64,000 nucleotides of DNA from Epinephelus fuscoguttatus (taxonomy: Eukaryota; Chordata; Actinopteri; Perciformes; Serranidae), in the NCBI RefSeq assembly GCF_011397635.1, contig NC_064754.1, positions 28,624,543 to 28,688,542 of the forward strand, in the 5' to 3' direction. The number at the start of each line of letters is the position of its first letter. Position 1 is the first letter of the stretch. Both the position numbers and the translations under genes were made by a program. Below, in pieces: positions 22,706 through 34,202 of this stretch. The notes under the pieces are model-generated. The model was not told the DNA's origin, ran no database searches, and worked only from the letters and a program-made list of their open reading frames with translations.

Positions 22706-23417
22706 TGAAAACATTTGAGGTCTACATTGAAATTAGATTAGACAGGACAGGAGTACAGCGATGTGTCTGTTTCGCTCTTCAGGTACATGGACGTACATGG
22801 GCGATCCAACGAAGGAAAACAACCTCCTCAAAGTGTTCAATGATGTAGCGGTAGGTCTTGCACTGCAGGTCAGAGCGGAAGCAGATGAAGGTGAACTGAA
22901 AGATGCCGATGCAGTTCTCTGGGCAGAGCCGCTCTCCCAGGAAGTTGCAGCAAGTTTGCACAATATCCAAAACGTTGAGCTGATCAGCTGCAAGCAGCAG
23001 CTCCTGCACACTGTCCTCCGTCACAGACAGACGGTCAGTGTATGCAAACTCAGTGATGAGCTGCATCATGTCAGGAGACAAGCCTTGTATGACAAAGACC
23101 TTTTGGTCTGGAGTTGCCCAGTGTTTGAAGAGAGCTCTGTGGGTCAGGTTAAAGACACAGCAGAGGATTGAAAATAAAGTGTATTCAGCTTTTTCCCCTC
23201 ATATTCACACTGGTAACAATTAAAACTTTTCAAAACAGCAGCAGGAGTGAAATATGACTGAGATAGAGGGTATTTCCCAGAGATTTAAACCACAGAACTA
23301 ATGAACCTAATGCTTTAGCACACCTCAGGCACAAACATTATAACAGTCTGGATACATTCAGGGTCTTGTTGCAACTTGGCTCAACCAATCACTTAAGTCA
23401 AAATAATGACTGAATCA

Positions 23418-24187
23418 CTGATTTCATTTAACCTTTATTTCAACAGGGAGGTCCATTGAGAGCGAGCTCTCTTTTTCAAGGACGCCCTGCATGCAATACA
23501 TAACACACACAATTACAAAATTACAAGGTACATAAACATGAGAGTACAGAATACAAAAAAAATACAGTCTTTACAACGTAAAAGTAAAGAAACTTAACAT
23601 AGGAGATACAGACAAGACTAAAAATAACAGGAGCAAGACTGAGCTCTAAGTAAAACCTCATCAAGTAGCACTTTGAAGGACTCGATGGAAACCAGATTAT
23701 CTAATTTAAGTGACTCCTGGAGTCTATTCCATCTGTCAGAGGCATAAAAACTGAAGGTGGTCTTTCCTAGTTCACATTTCATACGTGGGATGTGAAGTCT
23801 AAGCTGTGTCTGTGAACGTGTATTATAACCAGAAGTACAAAGTTTTAAAAGTGAGGTTAAATATAAGGGAAGCTTTCCACACAAGGCTTTATAAATGAAT
23901 AAAAGACAGTGCTGTTCTCTGCAAACTTCGAGAGAGGGCCAGCCCACTTTTTCATATAAAATGCCGTGATGGGTAAGATACCGATCCCCAGTGATAAAAC
24001 GTAAGGCACTGTGAAAAACTGCATTAAGAGGTTTCAATGTGGAAGCTGAGGCATGCATGTATATGACATCACCAAAATCAAAAACAGACATTATTGTGGA
24101 TTGTACGATGGTCTTCCTGCTGGGTGAGGTGAAACATGACTTATTTCTGTATAAAAAAACAATTCTTACTCTTAATTTCTTTGAAAG
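23418..24187 (-). mobile_element. 5'-truncated non-LTR retrotransposon, 3' end
   Basis: The minus-strand frame contains the C-terminal tail of a LINE reverse-transcriptase polyprotein. Recognisable blocks include FHSALRFITGDRYLTHHG, LLFIYKALCGKLP and TFSFYASDRWNRLQ. It is followed by a 3' UTR ending GAAATAAAGGTTAAATGAAA, the usual end of L2/Jockey-group fish LINEs. The reverse-transcriptase core is missing. It abuts an oppositely oriented LINE fragment at about 24188. Confidence 0.8.
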
Positions 24188-24945
24188 GTGAAAGGCTGAT
24201 GATGTGGTTCTGTTGGCTTCATCACACCCTGACCTCCAGCATGCTCTGGGGCAGTTTGCAGCCGAGTGTGAAGCCGTCAGGATGAGAGTCAGCACCTCCA
24301 AATCTGAGGCCATGGTTCTCTGCCGCAAAATGGTGGATTGCCCCCTCCAGGTTGGGAGAGACTTACTGCCTCAAGCGAGGGAATTCAAGTATCTCAGGGT
24401 CTTGTTCATGAGTAAGGGTAGAATGAAGCGTGAGATGGATCGGTGATTTGGTGCGGCTTCCAGAAGCAAAGCTTTCAATTTACTGGTCCATCTACGTCCC
24501 AACCCTCACCTATGGTCATAAACTCTGGGTAGTGACCAAAAGAATGAGATTGCGGACACAAGCGGCCGAAATGAGTTTCCTCAGTGGGGTGGCTGGGCTC
24601 AGCCTTAGAGGTAGGGTGAGGGGCTCGGACATCTGGAGGGAGCTCGGAGTAGAGCCGCTGCTCCTTCCTGTCGAAACGGTCAGCTGAGGTGGTTCAGGCA
24701 TCTGATCTGGATGCCTCCCGTTAGAGGTGTTCCGGGCACGTCCCACTGGTAGGAAGCCCCTGGGCAGACTCAGAACATGCTGGAGAGATTACATATCTCA
24801 TCTGGCTTGGGAAAGCCTCAGGGTCCCCCAGGAGGAGCTGGAAAGTGTTGCTGGGGAGAGGAACACCTGGGGTGCTTTGCTTGGCCTGCTGCCTTCACAA
24901 CTCAGCCCCAGATAAGCAGATGAAAATGGATGGATGGACTATTTA
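24188..24945 (+). mobile_element. 5'-truncated non-LTR retrotransposon (different family), 3' end
   Basis: Broken plus-strand frames give LINE reverse-transcriptase C-terminal text: FAAECEAVRMRVSTSKSEAM, then KLSIYWSIYVPTLTYGH and MSFLSGVAGLSLRGRVR, then WRDYISHLAWESL. The element ends with a GGATGGATGG-type tail. Several frameshifts and stops show it is dead. Its sequence differs from the adjacent minus-strand fragment, so these are two insertions rather than one inverted copy. Confidence 0.8.
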
Positions 24946-25013
24946 AAGTCGAGAACATCAAATTAATGTAAACAAGTTACAAGATGTGGAAATTACCTAT
25001 GTCCATAACATTT

Positions 25014-25016
<3 letters not shown>

Positions 25017-25069
<53 letters not shown>
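25017..25069. repeat. (GT)n microsatellite
   Basis: An uninterrupted GT run of about 53 bp. Confidence 0.95.
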
Positions 25070-25070
<1 letters not shown>

Positions 25071-27065
25071 AAAATGATTTAAGACTTTTCAAATACATCT
25101 GCTGCTACTTGGATTTTGTGAGTCCCTCTGTAAGTGTGACTGATATATCTGGTATTTGTGCCTTCTTGAAAAGGTTTTTCTGGTGAATACCCAACACATC
25201 TGTCTGTTGTAGTCCGTTAAAATGATTTGCAGGAGAAAGCACAACAACATTTGCATAAAAATACCGTGGTACTTCCCATCCTTGCTGCATGTGTCACCTG
25301 GTCCTGCAAATTCTAACAGTACTGATGAACACACACAGATCATATAGGAAAAATCTGTCTTTATCTCTTTTATGAAAATAGTTATAATAAGTATTGTTTA
25401 ACTGATTATCAGTGGGGTGCAGATCATGTTAAATGTGTCCCAGTTAGCTTTGGCAGAATCAGCAGGTGGTTGCACTGTCGACATACATGTCTTAAACAGC
25501 AGCTTGTCTTCATCATGTTCACATCAATCTATGATCAGACACGTTGTCCAGTCTTTAAATTGACTCTGAAAACAGCATAAGTTTCTGGAATCAATCGCTG
25601 ATTTCTGCAGGCCCCAACCACACCATCATCTCAGCTGCAATGGGCCCCTGCTGCATGTCAGAGGAGAACAGATGATAAGTAACCTCTGTAAAGAGCAATC
25701 TACTTCCTCTTTCCATATTCCCTCTCTGACTATCTGCAGAGTTACTGTGCTGAATGAGTCACTGTAGGATTTCTGAGGCTTTAGTCATTACTATCATTAT
25801 ACATGTGCTATTTTAGAACTTAGCTTAGTCATGCCACGGGCAGAAATAAAAAGGGAGACATGCAATTGTAACAGTCCTGCAAGGATGACTGAGTCGCTTT
25901 TGGTTATTACAGCAAAAACGATTTCATCTGCTGAGGTGGACTTTGACAAATACAATTGCAGAAATGAAAATTGCAAGTAAGCTGTAAAAAAAAAAAAGAA
26001 TGAGAGACACTATCAGTTCCTCTTGGAGTCAAAAATGATCTTAAAATATTACAGCACAGGTGGTGCTGTTGAGGTAGGCAAAACAAGAGCTAAGCAAAGA
26101 TAAGGCTCAGAAAAAACAGCATGTTGATCTTTGATTTGTTAACTCAGAGTGGAGTCTGCACACTGAAAGGCTGGATTTTTTTTGTAGTGCGACTTGACTT
26201 TGGATCCTTATACCTACTACGTTTTACCTTATTTTGTGTTACAATGAAGGATGTTCATATGACAGTTTTTTTTTTTTTTTTTTTTTTTTTTACAATGGCT
26301 GACATCCTTTTATCCAATCTGTAGTCACATTTTCAAAACTCAAAACACAATTAGCACAACGTCAGTCTGTTGTGGACCAAACCATTAACACAATTTATGT
26401 TTTTTTTCCCCACAGAATATGAAGTCAATTAACATTTTTTCATACAAGCTAAACCATTACCAAAATTATGGATCGTCCTTGTCTTATTTGCAAATGCTTT
26501 CACAAAGCCTGCCAGAAATAAAGACCTAATGTTTAAATCCTTGAATGTATTGACAAAAAAAAAACGACTTCTGCAATTATGCATTGCACTTCTGTAACAC
26601 TCACATTAAAAGGATCAAAATCTATGCAGATGCTATGCAGTAGAACCAGAAACCTTGTCTTTTTCATTCCATGCATTCTTTTTTGTTGTCACAACCTGGC
26701 AACTACATTACCCACAATGCAACTCAGCCACCAACAAGTTCATTTCAGAGGTCCCTGTTTGCTATGCTGGTAGCAGCTAATGTAGCCTTAAGATGCTAGC
26801 TTCAAGCAGAGAGGAGGAGGAGCAGGCCACACAGATCTCTCAAACTCACTTCTCTCTGATTACACAGCTCCAGATTGTTTTTTCATTTTCAAACTTGTAG
26901 TCTTCACCGAGCCAACACTGACTGAACTGACATCACAGTGACGTCAGTTTGTCAGAGTCTCACAGCTCCCTCTGGAGCCACAAAAACAAGAGGCACTGGA
27001 CCCCAGGCATCAGTAAGCAAAAGGCCCCACCATTTCTCCCACCTAGGAGCACACAGACACACATT

Positions 27066-27330
27066 TGGTTGTGGTTTTGTCTTTTTTTGGTTGGTCTTTT
27101 TTGCATCTCTTTGTAGCCATTAAGTATTTTTTTTCTGGTAATTTTGTGTGTCCTTGTGGTTGTTTGGTGTCTCTTTGTAGCCATCTTATGTCGCTTTGAG
27201 GTTATTTATGTCCCTTTGAGATAATTATGTGTCTTTTTGTGGTTGTTTTGCCCCTTTTTGTAGTAATTTTGTGTCTCTTTGCAGTTCTTCTGCACCTCTT
27301 TGAGATCAGTTTGAGTCTCCTCCTGGCTGC
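27066..27330. repeat. Degenerate minisatellite
   Basis: Many imperfect copies of a T/G-rich unit resembling TTTTGTGTCTCTTTGTAG recur at intervals of about 20-40 bp. Frames reading through it give repetitive low-complexity peptides and are not genes. Confidence 0.7.
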
Positions 27331-29220
27331 TACATGATAAAGTGAGTGATATTTTGCAGGTAAAGGCCACAGGCGCCACTGACACTTTGGGCCTCAGGCC
27401 TGTGCCTTGAAGGCCCATTGAGTAATACATCTGTGCACAACAAGCTTTATGCAACTTTTTTTTTCCACATATGCCTTCATAGTCCTTCACAAGACCTATA
27501 GAAAGACTCTGGTGTGTAAAAACGTTGGAGTTCCCCTTTAAATAAAAAAATATTTTCACAGATGTAGCTCAGCAGGGTTACACATCATATTTGCTTATTT
27601 TGAAGGAGGTTGGTCTGCAGAAAAAGCCTTCTGAGTGTTTGTGATCAGGAAATGTTGATGCATAATATCAGTCACACACCACAGAGGATGTGTGAGGAAT
27701 GACTCAACACACAAACAGAGCTGCTGGTGAAGCTCTGGGTCAAAGATAGTCTCAAGTTTCAAATTTACCACCTCTGCTAAACCAGTTTCAGGCAGTTGTG
27801 TTTGTGTAGTGTTCTTGTATTAATGTCAGTCATTAACATGAACATGATGTGTTCAGGTACCTGCAGACCACTGAGAACTAGGCGAGCCAGCTTTATCACT
27901 TCTCTGTACTTGGTGGCTTTAGCCTGCTTAGACAGTCTTGAGATCTTTACTAAGTCGATCCATTTTCAGCTTTTCACCTCGCTCAGGCATTAACCTGAAG
28001 TGCAAACACACAGAAATGTTCTTAATCCTGTTCAAACGCTGAACTTGTAAGTTATCATGTAACACGCAGTGGGAGAGTTATTAAAAAAGCTTCATACTTC
28101 AGCACTCATGAAGCAATGTGCTGTGCCTCTGCAATGAAGGCTGCCACCTGCTGGCTGGAGAAAGGAAGGACGCACCCACAGGTAAGCGTAAGCAGGGCAG
28201 GAGGTTATGTGGCCCTGTAGAGAGGAAGAAGATAGTTTCAGTATTAGTGGAGAGACAAGGGAGCGGCTTTGAGAAACAAGAGCAGAAGCCACAGACTGAA
28301 AGAAGAGACAACTCGTAAAAGCCTAAATAAATGGCTGTTGGGCTAAGAAATTCTTTAAAAGCTAAAGACAATATATGGCAAATTGATTGCCTTTTCTTGA
28401 CTGCAAATTATATCCACAAAGGAAAACTTTGTTTTATCAAAGAAGATACAGTTTGTTCTTCTCACTTCAATCTTTTTTCCTTGTGGCAAAATGTCACTAG
28501 TGGACTGGAAAAGCAATTATTTAATTTGTATTTGCTGTATTAATAATTTTTATAATAATAACAAAAATTGATACTTGGCATTTGTGTATCAGTACAATAT
28601 TGCCACTCAAAATACCCTATACTATGCTACTATCCTATGTTGATTTTTCCCCTCAACTCTCACAGTTAACACACTGATATCAATCAGTTTTGTGGTTTCA
28701 ACATACCAAAATATTTTTATTTATTAACTTGATCTAAAAATACTCCTATGTTCATTTTTGCTCTGAACTGAAAATAATCACACAGCACCATCAAGGGGAC
28801 AAAAAAAGAAGTTTCTCAGAAGTTGCACAGAAGCTCGTTGAAGGACATTGGGACTTAATTGTTGTCTTGTTTGAGAATATTGTGACTTTATTTATTTATT
28901 ATTGTTGACAATATTCATTTGTTTTAACATTTTTCAGCTCCTACTAATCTCAAATAGCTAGGAAAATTTTAAAATGCACACCAAAAAAAGTTCAGGTCTC
29001 AGGAGGCTGTAATGTAGGCGTTCCTGTCAGGACTCCAACCAGAAGGTGGCAGTAATGCGCCTAAAAGCTGCCAACTGCCATTAAACATCAGACGAAGAAG
29101 AAGCGGAGGCGGAAGAAGAAGCAGGCAAGCAACATACCCACTTCTGGTGTAGTCTGCGTCCGTGGGTTAAAGGTAAAACGTGTGGCGTTTTTACATTTTT
29201 AGGGACGTCTGGGGTGAATA

Positions 29221-32200
29221 ATGGCGAGGCGACTTGATAATATAATAAATACGCTTCAAGGATTGATTGACGAAAGTATTGTGCCTAAAAGCGAGGATGA
29301 GTCTGAGGACGAATTATCGGACAGCTGGAGCGTGGATGTTAGTGTAGAGGGAGAAGACTTCCCCGACAAGTAAGTATTTTGTGCTATTATTTGTTTTACT
29401 TTGTATTCTACATAAATAAGCTTCAGTTTGAATCATCAGTACACATTGTATTGATTACCTTTCCCCACATGTTTCCTGCAGTGAGGCTGCTGAGCCGTTG
29501 GGAGGATGGAGGTGGAGTGATATGAATGATCCAGACATCACACCCCGGCAGCCCACCTTCAGACCCGCCCGGCCACCAGGACCACAGTTCACAATTCCAG
29601 CCACCTGCACACCCTTGCAGCTCTTCCAACTCTTCTTCACTGATTCTGTTTTACAGACAATCGTTAATAACACCAATGAGTTTTGCTCCAGTCATGCATC
29701 CCCTTTCATACCGTGGACTGACCTGACACTGAAGGACATGTATTCATTCATGGCTTTGGTCGTCTACATGAGTGTGGTAAAATGCTCTGGATTTGCTGAC
29801 TACTGGCGAGTGGGGAAACTGTATGAATTACCATTTCCTAGACGGGTAATGACTGGTAAGAAGTTCCTCGCCATCAGCAGGTCCCTTCACCTCAGCAGCT
29901 TGGCACAGGATGCTGCTAATAAGGAAAAGAGAGGCACAGCAGCCTTTGATCGCCTTTGCAAAATAAAGCCATTATACGAGGAGATGAGGAGCGCCTGCAG
30001 AAGGAACTATCACCCTGCCCAGGAAGTTTCCATTTGTGAGAAAACGGTTGCCTCCAAAGCCCGCAATGGACTCAAGCAATATATGAAAAATAAGCCTACT
30101 CGCTGGGGACATAAACTCTTTGTTCTGACAGACTCATCCAGTGGTTACACATGGGACTTATTTATCTATGAGGGAAAGCTGAAGGGAACCAGCAGCAAGG
30201 GGCTTGGTTATGAGTCTGTGATGGAGCTAATCAACATACAGATGCTGGGCACCGGCTACAAGCTCTTTGTTGATAACTTTTACACAAGTCCCACACTTTT
30301 CCGTGACCTCCTCAAGAGGAACATCTGGGCGTGTGGAACCATCCGAGTGAACAGACCTGGCTTCCCCAAAACAAAGAATAACAGCCTAGATGCAAAATCT
30401 CCCCGCGGCAGCATCCGCTGGATCAGAAAGGACTCCTTGCTCTTTGTCCAGTGGCGAGACGCTGGGGACGTCTCCCTGTGTTCAACCCTCCACACGGCCC
30501 ATTCGAAGGACACAATGCCAAGAAGGGTCAAAGGTGCAGATGGGCAATGGACCTCAAAGGACATCCCAGTCCCACCAGTTGTGAAGGAGTATAACCAGTA
30601 CGTATATATCCAACAATATTTTATGCCCTTTGAAGTTCAACATTCAATACACTTAAATCTATCACATAATGATTGATCGAAAATTGTCATAAAGGTCCAC
30701 AGTGTAAGATTAAGGGTCATCTATTGGCAGAAATTTTGTATTGTATTCATAAATATGTTTTCATCAGTTTATAAACACCTAAAAACAAGAATTAATCATT
30801 TATATCTACACAGAGAGTGGACAGACCCCCAAGAAGTGCCCCGGGCTTTGGGGCCCATTGTTGTAGTGGCATAACAGTGGAATTACAGCTCCCAAGCCTG
30901 TCACATGATGACACTGGGCCCACAAAGACTTTTTCCTATAGACTTACATTAGGGAAAAGATACCTGTAAGTCAGTGGGTACATTTTTTGAGCATCACAAC
31001 CCCCCAAAATGACTTGTGTCACTATCATTTAATCCAGTGAATCTAATAATATTTGTAGGGTTTAGAAGAGCAGCTAGATTTACTCAGTTCATCCCCATTG
31101 AAGTTAGTGGAGCTCTAAACCGGAAGTAGCCGGCTCGTCAGTAGAAGTCTCAAGTGTGCCTGCTGTAGGGGCCCAATGATGTGCAAGTAGCGCCAATCAT
31201 CAGAGCAATTTAATAAGCTGCAGTTAATTGATTTTGGCTTCATGCACCTCTTTAGGAATGAACTGGGTCCCACCTCTGATGCTGTATCCAGGTCTCTCTA
31301 TACATCCATGGTGGACTGCATGGAAGAGTGGGTCCTCTTCCATGCAGTCCACCATGTTGCTCTACAGTAGCCCAGAACTGCAAAATCATGCTGCATTCCA
31401 TTTACCTATGATTTACCTATGCAGTCAGAGAAACCAAGATGTTGTTAGCAGCACCACTTTTAGCCAGGTTCGCTGTTGACAGCAAAGCGTTTTGTGATAT
31501 TTTGCACAACCAAACCTGTAGCAACATGTCCACCGATAGAAGCTGGACAGGACTGTGTGTATGAGACACAAACAACACAGACGTGTTGATAGTTGGAAAT
31601 GCCGACTTCCTGGAGCAAAAAGAGTGCACCATCAAACGCTGGCTGTACACAGGGCCATTCGCGTTTCCATGTTTTTGCATCTTCACATCAGCCATTTTCT
31701 GATGTGAAGTTTCAGCTCTGAAACATTAGTGCTAGATGCTACTAAATCCTACACACTGGACCTTTAAAACACAAACAGTTTCATAAATAAGTAAGAGAAG
31801 GTGTGCAATGCTGCATTTAAAAAGTAGTGACAGTCTATTTGGCCTTGTTTAAAATAGATGTTAAAGTAGGAATAAAAACATTTCTCTAAGTTCTTTTTTA
31901 ACCAGAGGTACTCTGAATGCTGCCTGATGGGAGTAGGTGAGAAGACTGGTGAAGAGGGAGTGAAGAGTCCTTAGTGATGACTGTCTTTCTTTTCACTGCA
32001 TGACTGTAAAGGTCTGAGAGTTGGGTTTGAGTGGTGCCGGTGATTTTGTTTTGAATGTAATGATCGGCGTTCTTGATTTATTTATGTTTTGTTACATTTT
32101 CCTTAGTGTTGTGTTTTTTTCCTGTCCCTTCAGGTTCATGGGTGGAGTGGACCCCTCTGACGGCCTGACAGGGAAAGTCCTCCACAAGACTCAAACGTGG

Positions 32201-32560
32201 TATAAGACGTTCTTTTATCAGTTCATGGACATCGCAGTTGTGAACGCCTTCCTCCTCCACAAAGACATAGCAAAAAGTAAAGGAGAGAAGCTTATCACTC
32301 AGAAGGCGTTCAGAGAGACCCTCGCAGAGCAGCTGGCCGAGGCGGGGTCTGTCTCGACAGCCAGACCCGTACCAACTCCCGCTCCATGGGCAGCACATCA
32401 CAGGCCAGTGCACATCAGTGGGCACAGCACCACTGGTCGCCTGAAGTGCAGGCAGTGCCATTTGAAGACACCGCTGAAGTGTCCCTCCTGTGATGTGCCT
32501 TTGTGCTTTGTTCCCGGTCGTGACTGCTATAATGACTGGCATGTTGCTAAAAACATGTAA
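29221..32560 (+). CDS. piggyBac transposase-derived protein (PGBD-like), 3 exons
   Basis: piggyBac transposases excise and insert DNA at TTAA using an RNase H-like DDD triad. Exons 29221-29369, 29482-30597 and 32134-32560 join in phase into an uninterrupted 563-codon frame starting MARRLDNIINTLQGLIDES. An acidic N-terminal stretch is followed by the transposase core (FADYWRVGKLYELPFPRR; KPTRWGHKLFVLTDSS; KLFVDNFYTS; FMGGVDPSDGLTG). A C-terminal cysteine-rich finger follows (CRQCHLKTPLKCPSCDVP, then further Cys and a DWH). The second and third catalytic Asp correspond to D314 and D428. The first, expected in an S-I-D-E motif, is Cys235 (SICEKT, codon at 30035). Donors GTAAGT and GTACGT and matching AG acceptors are present. 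I found no TIR pair around the gene. It is either a domesticated copy or a recently inactivated transposon. Confidence 0.88.
30691..31766. mobile_element. TIR element in intron 2 of the piggyBac-derived gene
   Basis: The left end AAAGGTCCACAGTGTAAGAT and the inverted right end AAAGGTCCAGTGTGTAGGAT match closely. The right flank is TTTAA and the left flank is ATAA, consistent with a TTAA target with one change. The interior has no coding capacity and includes a perfect hairpin at 31307-31356. The termini resemble those of the element at 62814-63396. Confidence 0.75.
31307..31356. repeat. Perfect 22-bp hairpin
   Basis: The arms 31307-31328 and 31335-31356 are exact reverse complements around a 6-nt loop (TGGGTC). 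The left arm starts CATGGTGGACTGCATGG. It lies inside the 30691-31766 element. Confidence 0.95.
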
Positions 32561-34202
32561 CAGGTGTGTGTATGTGCGTGTAAATAGTTAGCTTCATTAC
32601 ACCTTTTAATAAACTGTTTTTCTACCACATCACTTGACTTTTTCATATGCACTAGGTTTATTTTTAAGAAGGGGAAAAAGCACTATAGTGTGTTTATGCT
32701 CGGGTTACTCTGTATCAGCAACTGACAGTGAATGTGGATGTGGGATGTGATACCTCCAAGTGGCACCTTTGATTTGAGCCCAAGGTAGGCATTTAAGACT
32801 TGTAGCCTTTCTGTCCTAGGTATGTGACCACGGTTGTAAAATACTCATTTTCTGTGGTAATTTAAACTTTGATGAAGTAAGGCATGATATTAGGTTTTCC
32901 AGCTGGTAAGTCCCAGGTACAGGTGAAACGGCCTGCAGGTGGCTAACACAGCATGGAGAGGATGATCAATAATCCATTTGCAGAAAGAAACGAGGATCCA
33001 CAGAAGCAGGACAAGACAGCTTTCATTGTGCAAAAATGTAGTAGGCAGTCCCAATATCAAGCTTAAACACAATAAAGAGAGGACAAGATAACACCAACAA
33101 AAAGGCGTGCTGCCATCTTGGATGCCTGACATAATCAATTATGAACAATCAGTTAAGATTGTCTATGGAAACAACATCATAATTTGTGATTTGTTGGCTA
33201 AATTAGCAAATTAAATGCCAGAAAAATCAAGGTACTTCATCACAATGATGCATAACTTCCATAAAAATTCCTATTGGCATAAATCATTCTTACTTATTGA
33301 GGTTTAACATGCCCATAATAGTCTAATTCAACCAGAAATATTAAAATGAGGGCTATCTTGTAGAAAATTGTAGTGCTACTTACACACTTGTTTTACAGTG
33401 TTTTCAGGGTACAACTCATTCGCTGTTATGTCCTCGGAAAAAGAAATAATAAGAATTAATTTCCCTGCAGAGAATTTAACTTATACAGCCTGATGACTAA
33501 AGAACAAGAGCAACCAGGGTAGTACAAGATACGTGGAGATAAATCAAGGGGACAGATGGTTGTCTTTTTTTGAGTTTTTACTGAAGAGTAAAGCTAAGCA
33601 GGTGAAGTTTGGCAGTGAGTTGAAGATAAAGAGGAAACCTAAAGGAGCAGATGGACTGCTAGAGACGACCGGCGACTAAGGAGCAAAACTGTGGACAGGT
33701 GAACAGATTAAAGTGCCACAGACATGAGACTTACTCAAGGTTAGTAAAATGAAAGAACTTTATTTGACAGGAGGTGGCAGGAGACACCACTGTTAGTGAA
33801 ATGGCAGACGTACTGTAAGATGGTAGCATCATCACATTCAGTTTAAGGAGAAGAACTGCACACAGTGTTGTCCTTTTTGTCCATCTCTTTTATTTCAGCA
33901 GCCTTGTGTTGAATCCTCACATTCCCCATCAATCCATGATTTTAATAATTTTTCTGAGTTAGTTAAATAATATCACAATATTGCAAAATTGTAATCTGCT
34001 CTTCTGAAAAAAAGAGAGATTTTAACTGGATGCCCAAATGACTGCTTTAAGTAGTGTTACTTTTTTGTTTGGCTTCATCTGTAACACACCACTGGCACGT
34101 GGGTGCAACTTACAAAGAGGTTGTTCAATGTTCTTTCAAAAACAGCACGTCGTGTTTCATTCTCAAATAATTACTTAAAAACTTAAAGCTGTGAAGGAAT
34201 TC

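Larger units (their letters stand above)
18703..23136 (-). pseudogene. Kelch-like protein 10-type pseudogene
   Basis: Intact KLHL10 is a BTB-BACK-Kelch substrate adaptor for Cullin-3 ubiquitin ligase, known for a testis role. Minus-strand blocks follow KLHL10 order: BTB C-half and BACK start (about 22779-23136, with SPDMMQLITEFAYT), late BACK plus first kelch blades (21619-22214, with RPRLPNAVLLAIGGW), a kelch exon (19413-19560, GGF-like with FNGNEF), and a final exon (18703-19230, with LLFVVGGYNGYSDSYNV and SCCVVSGL). Lesions: a CATGTAC-flanked 10-bp duplication shifts frame near 22790; about 36 BACK residues are missing before it; an in-frame TAG lies at 22131-22133; frame shifts occur near 21862 and near 19430. 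The first BTB exon is not found. A foldback repeat sits at the break after 22733. Splice sites at surviving exons are still GT/AG. An assembly artefact cannot explain all lesions. Confidence 0.85.
24946..29220. other. Intergenic, repeats only
   Basis: Between the LINE fragments and the piggyBac-derived gene I see a GT microsatellite, poly-T runs (26265-26291), a degenerate minisatellite and a repeat-like block at 29030-29100 (GGTGGCAGTAATGCGCC followed by GAAGAAGAAG) just upstream of the piggyBac gene. No convincing coding exon was found on either strand. Confidence 0.6.

Noticed and set aside
27066-27559. Lys/Thr/Gln-rich minus-strand frames
   Set aside because: Products of the degenerate minisatellite; low complexity.
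27853-27993. Minus-strand reading with KISRLSKQAKATKYREVIKL and a possible GT donor
   Set aside because: Only one short open stretch, no partner exons and no family recognised; a stop lies just upstream in frame. Too little to call an exon.
32078-32542. 154-codon minus-strand frame
   Set aside because: Antisense shadow of the third piggyBac-derived exon.
28600-33000. Search for piggyBac TIRs with TTAA around the transposase-derived gene
   Set aside because: TTAA occurs several times, but no pair with matching inverted termini was seen, so no complete transposon is claimed.
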